From Robertmurraya kyonggiensis (lineage in GTDB: Bacteria > Bacillota > Bacilli > Bacillales > Cytobacillaceae): a stretch of 64,000 nucleotides of DNA. Made by a program: the position numbers and the translations under genes. This document shows, piece by piece, positions 62,574-64,000 of this stretch; position 1 is the first letter of the stretch, and each line of letters opens with the position of its first letter. The notes below the pieces were generated by a model. The model did no database searches, had not been told where the DNA came from, and worked only from the letters and a program-made list of their open reading frames with translations. The DNA lies in the NCBI RefSeq assembly GCF_005116465.1, contig NZ_SWBM01000002.1, positions 62,001-126,000 on the forward strand. Direction: 5' to 3'.

Positions 62574-62602
62574 GCAAGTGGAGAAATTCCACTTGCTTTT
62601 TT
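62574..62602 (+). terminator. Terminator of lctP
   Basis: GCAAGTGGA / TCCACTTGC with a 5-nt loop and TTTTTT. Confidence 0.9.
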
Positions 62603-62680
62603 AATGTGAAAATAAAAAAGGATTATAAGAGAAAATCTTGAATACATAGTAATAATTCTATTTTTAAAGAGGTTATTTTT

Positions 62681-63448
62681 ATGAGTGATTGGAAGGTCGC
62701 ATTGGAAGAGTTCTTAAAAGATTGGAAGGATCGAGATGATGTGGTAGGTGCGCTTGTATGTGGGAGTTATGTGACGGGAAACCCTTCAAAGCGTTCTGAT
62801 ATAGATGTGCATCTTATATTATCGGAGGATGCCGATTGGCGAGAGCGTGGGAACCAAGTTGTTCAGGGTTTTCTGATTGAATACTTTGTGAATCCACCAA
62901 GACAAATACGTGAGTATTTTGAAGATGATTTTTATAGTCGTAGAACGATGTCGATGGTTCAATTTATGACAGGGCAGACGTTATTCGATAAAACGGGTAT
63001 TATACAAGAATTAAAAGACGAAGCTCAAGAGTGGATCAACAAGGAATACGGAGAACTTAATACAACCCTTTTAGAAATGAAAAAGTATGCCATTTGGGAT
63101 GCGTTAGACAATCTAAAAGATTGTTTTGAACAAGAAAGACTAGATTTTCAGTTTGTGTATTATAATTCACTCGCAAAATTATTTTCGGAGTATAGCCAAT
63201 TTCTAGGATTGGAAGCTATCTCTTTTTATCAAATCAATTCTTATCTGACAGATCCGACGTATTTAAAGAAGTACTTGAAAAAAGAATTTCCTGACGCTGA
63301 ATTTAAGGTTGGTTATGTGAAAGCATTAGCTGAAATAGATAAGCAAAACATGATGAAAGCATACGGAGTGTTAGTGGAACATGTATTAGCAAAAATGGGT
63401 GGCTTTCAGATTGATGGTTGGAAATTACGAAGTTCAGTTGATGCTTGA
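62681..63448 (+). CDS. Nucleotidyltransferase-fold protein
   Basis: 255 aa. The N-terminal polymerase-beta-like NTase has GALVCGSYVTGNPSKRSDID (GS...G and SDID; D41/D43-type metal ligands). The helical C-terminal half (MKKYAIWDALDNLKDCFEQE, VYYNSLAKLFSEYSQFLG) resembles the accessory domain of aminoglycoside-type adenylyltransferases. Substrate unknown; not clearly a resistance gene. ATG with AAAGAGG upstream. Confidence 0.8.
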   Translation: MSDWKVALEEFLKDWKDRDDVVGALVCGSYVTGNPSKRSDIDVHLILSEDADWRERGNQVVQGFLIEYFVNPPRQIREYFEDDFYSRRTMSMVQFMTGQTLFDKTGIIQELKDEAQEWINKEYGELNTTLLEMKKYAIWDALDNLKDCFEQERLDFQFVYYNSLAKLFSEYSQFLGLEAISFYQINSYLTDPTYLKKYLKKEFPDAEFKVGYVKALAEIDKQNMMKAYGVLVEHVLAKMGGFQIDGWKLRSSVDA

Positions 63449-63600
63449 AAAGTCGAGAAGGAAATTTAATACTTATTTACATGTTATTCAAAGGACTGAT
63501 AAAACACCATTGGCAGTAAGGAATAATGAGAGAAACCTTAGAGAGCTAATTGAAAAATAATATCTAAAAGACCATTCCATCCGTATTGGAAGTGGTCTTT
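63449..63600 (+). other. Gene fragment and terminator region
   Basis: Around 63479-63560 a frame reads HVIQRTDKTPLAVRNNERNL then RELIEK and a stop, without a start codon; perhaps the end of a lost gene. A terminator hairpin follows (listed next). Confidence 0.25.
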
Positions 63601-63606
63601 TGTTTG
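63566..63606 (+). terminator. Terminator before the PadR gene
   Basis: AAAGACCA.TCCA pairs with TGGA..TGGTCTTT and is followed by TGTTTG. Confidence 0.75.
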
Positions 63607-63705
63607 TATTAAGAAAAATATGTTTATAATATAATTAAAAAAATAATAATAAATCATTCACAATAGTGTGTGTTGTACAGTATAATAAAATCAGGAGTTG
63701 ATGAT

Positions 63706-64000
63706 ATGAGCGATACAAACGAACATTTAGATAAATTAATGCAAGAATTACGACGCGGCACGCTTACCATCGGTGTACTAAGTCAGCTATTTGAGCCACA
63801 GTATGGATATTCTCTCGTTGCTTCTCTAGAGGAAAGGAATTTTCATGTGGAGCCAGGAACTTTATATCCTTTGCTTCGAAGATTAGAGAAGCAAGGTCTT
63901 TTAGAAAGTAAATGGGATACAAATGAAGCAAGACCTCGAAAGTACTATCTTTTGAGTGAAACAGGTAAAGAGGTATTTACGCAACTTGTAGATGAGTGGA
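63706..64000 (+). CDS. PadR-family regulator, 3' end outside window
   Basis: The first 98 residues are visible. Winged-helix PadR features: LRRGTLTIGVLSQL, YGYSLVASLEE, VEPGTLYPLLRRLEKQGLLE, RKYYLLSETGKEVF. ATG 63706 with AGGAG upstream; TATAAT lies about 25 bp before it. PadR repressors usually control a neighbouring membrane protein or transporter gene, which would lie beyond the window. Confidence 0.9.
   Translation, partial: MSDTNEHLDKLMQELRRGTLTIGVLSQLFEPQYGYSLVASLEERNFHVEPGTLYPLLRRLEKQGLLESKWDTNEARPRKYYLLSETGKEVFTQLVDEW

Overview
The window looks like chromosomal DNA of a low-GC, spore-forming Bacillaceae. The grounds are the AT-rich composition, Bacillus-type ribosome-binding sites with many TTG and GTG starts, an AsnO-type asparagine synthetase, a DUF3231 protein, a class D sortase with an LPDTA substrate, OpuD/OpuC osmoprotectant uptake, and a guanine-class purine riboswitch. 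I cannot name the species. No rRNA, tRNA or CRISPR array was seen.

The left third (1-25 kb) is accessory DNA. It opens with the C-terminal part of a large SNF2-type helicase, followed by an array of four ~107-bp imperfect repeats that ends in a perfect hairpin beside a replication-relaxation gene. Next come plasmid- or ICE-like genes: HTH/RHH protein, phospholipase-D-like protein, DUF3987 protein, XRE repressor with a palindromic operator, and several unknown small proteins. A serine-recombinase-like gene at 14.8 kb has its domains in the wrong order (recombinase domain first, N-terminal part of the catalytic domain last), and a second Shine-Dalgarno/ATG sits at the domain border. Unknown membrane proteins and a DUF3231 protein follow. 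A two-gene Gabija-type defence operon (OLD/TOPRIM nuclease plus UvrD helicase) lies at 20.1-24.0 kb. A cutC gene framed by direct repeats and a short GC-rich stretch of actinobacterial appearance, carrying a nonsense-mutated HNH/DUF1524 fragment, close this part.

The middle (26-47 kb) holds asnO, a lipoprotein-response regulator-sensor kinase-LprI lipoprotein operon preceded by two inverted copies of a likely regulator-binding site, and a dead GGDEF/HD-GYP gene. An endonuclease I gene follows, with an internally deleted group IIC intron placed just after its terminator hairpin. Then come an LPxTG-type surface protein with its sortase, a membrane-protein cluster whose first gene is frameshifted, a LURP-one-like protein, and an MFS transporter divergent from a Crp/Fnr regulator around a 20-bp palindrome. 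A ParM-ParR segregation pair follows, with a centromere-like run of GTWTAC hexamers upstream, and then a relatively GC-rich DUF2804 gene.

The right part (47-64 kb) is mostly metabolism and transport. Guanine deaminase diverges from a riboswitch-controlled purine-type permease that is co-transcribed with a Rieske oxygenase, which suggests a purine salvage or oxidation module. A possible ADP-ribosyltransferase-like toxin with tiny overlapping partner ORFs and a tyrosine-recombinase-like gene precede an OpuC-like osmoprotectant ABC operon. The end holds a PTS IIA-Glc protein, a BCCT transporter, an L-lactate permease, a nucleotidyltransferase and the start of a PadR regulator. All calls rest on reading motifs by eye; no database search was possible.
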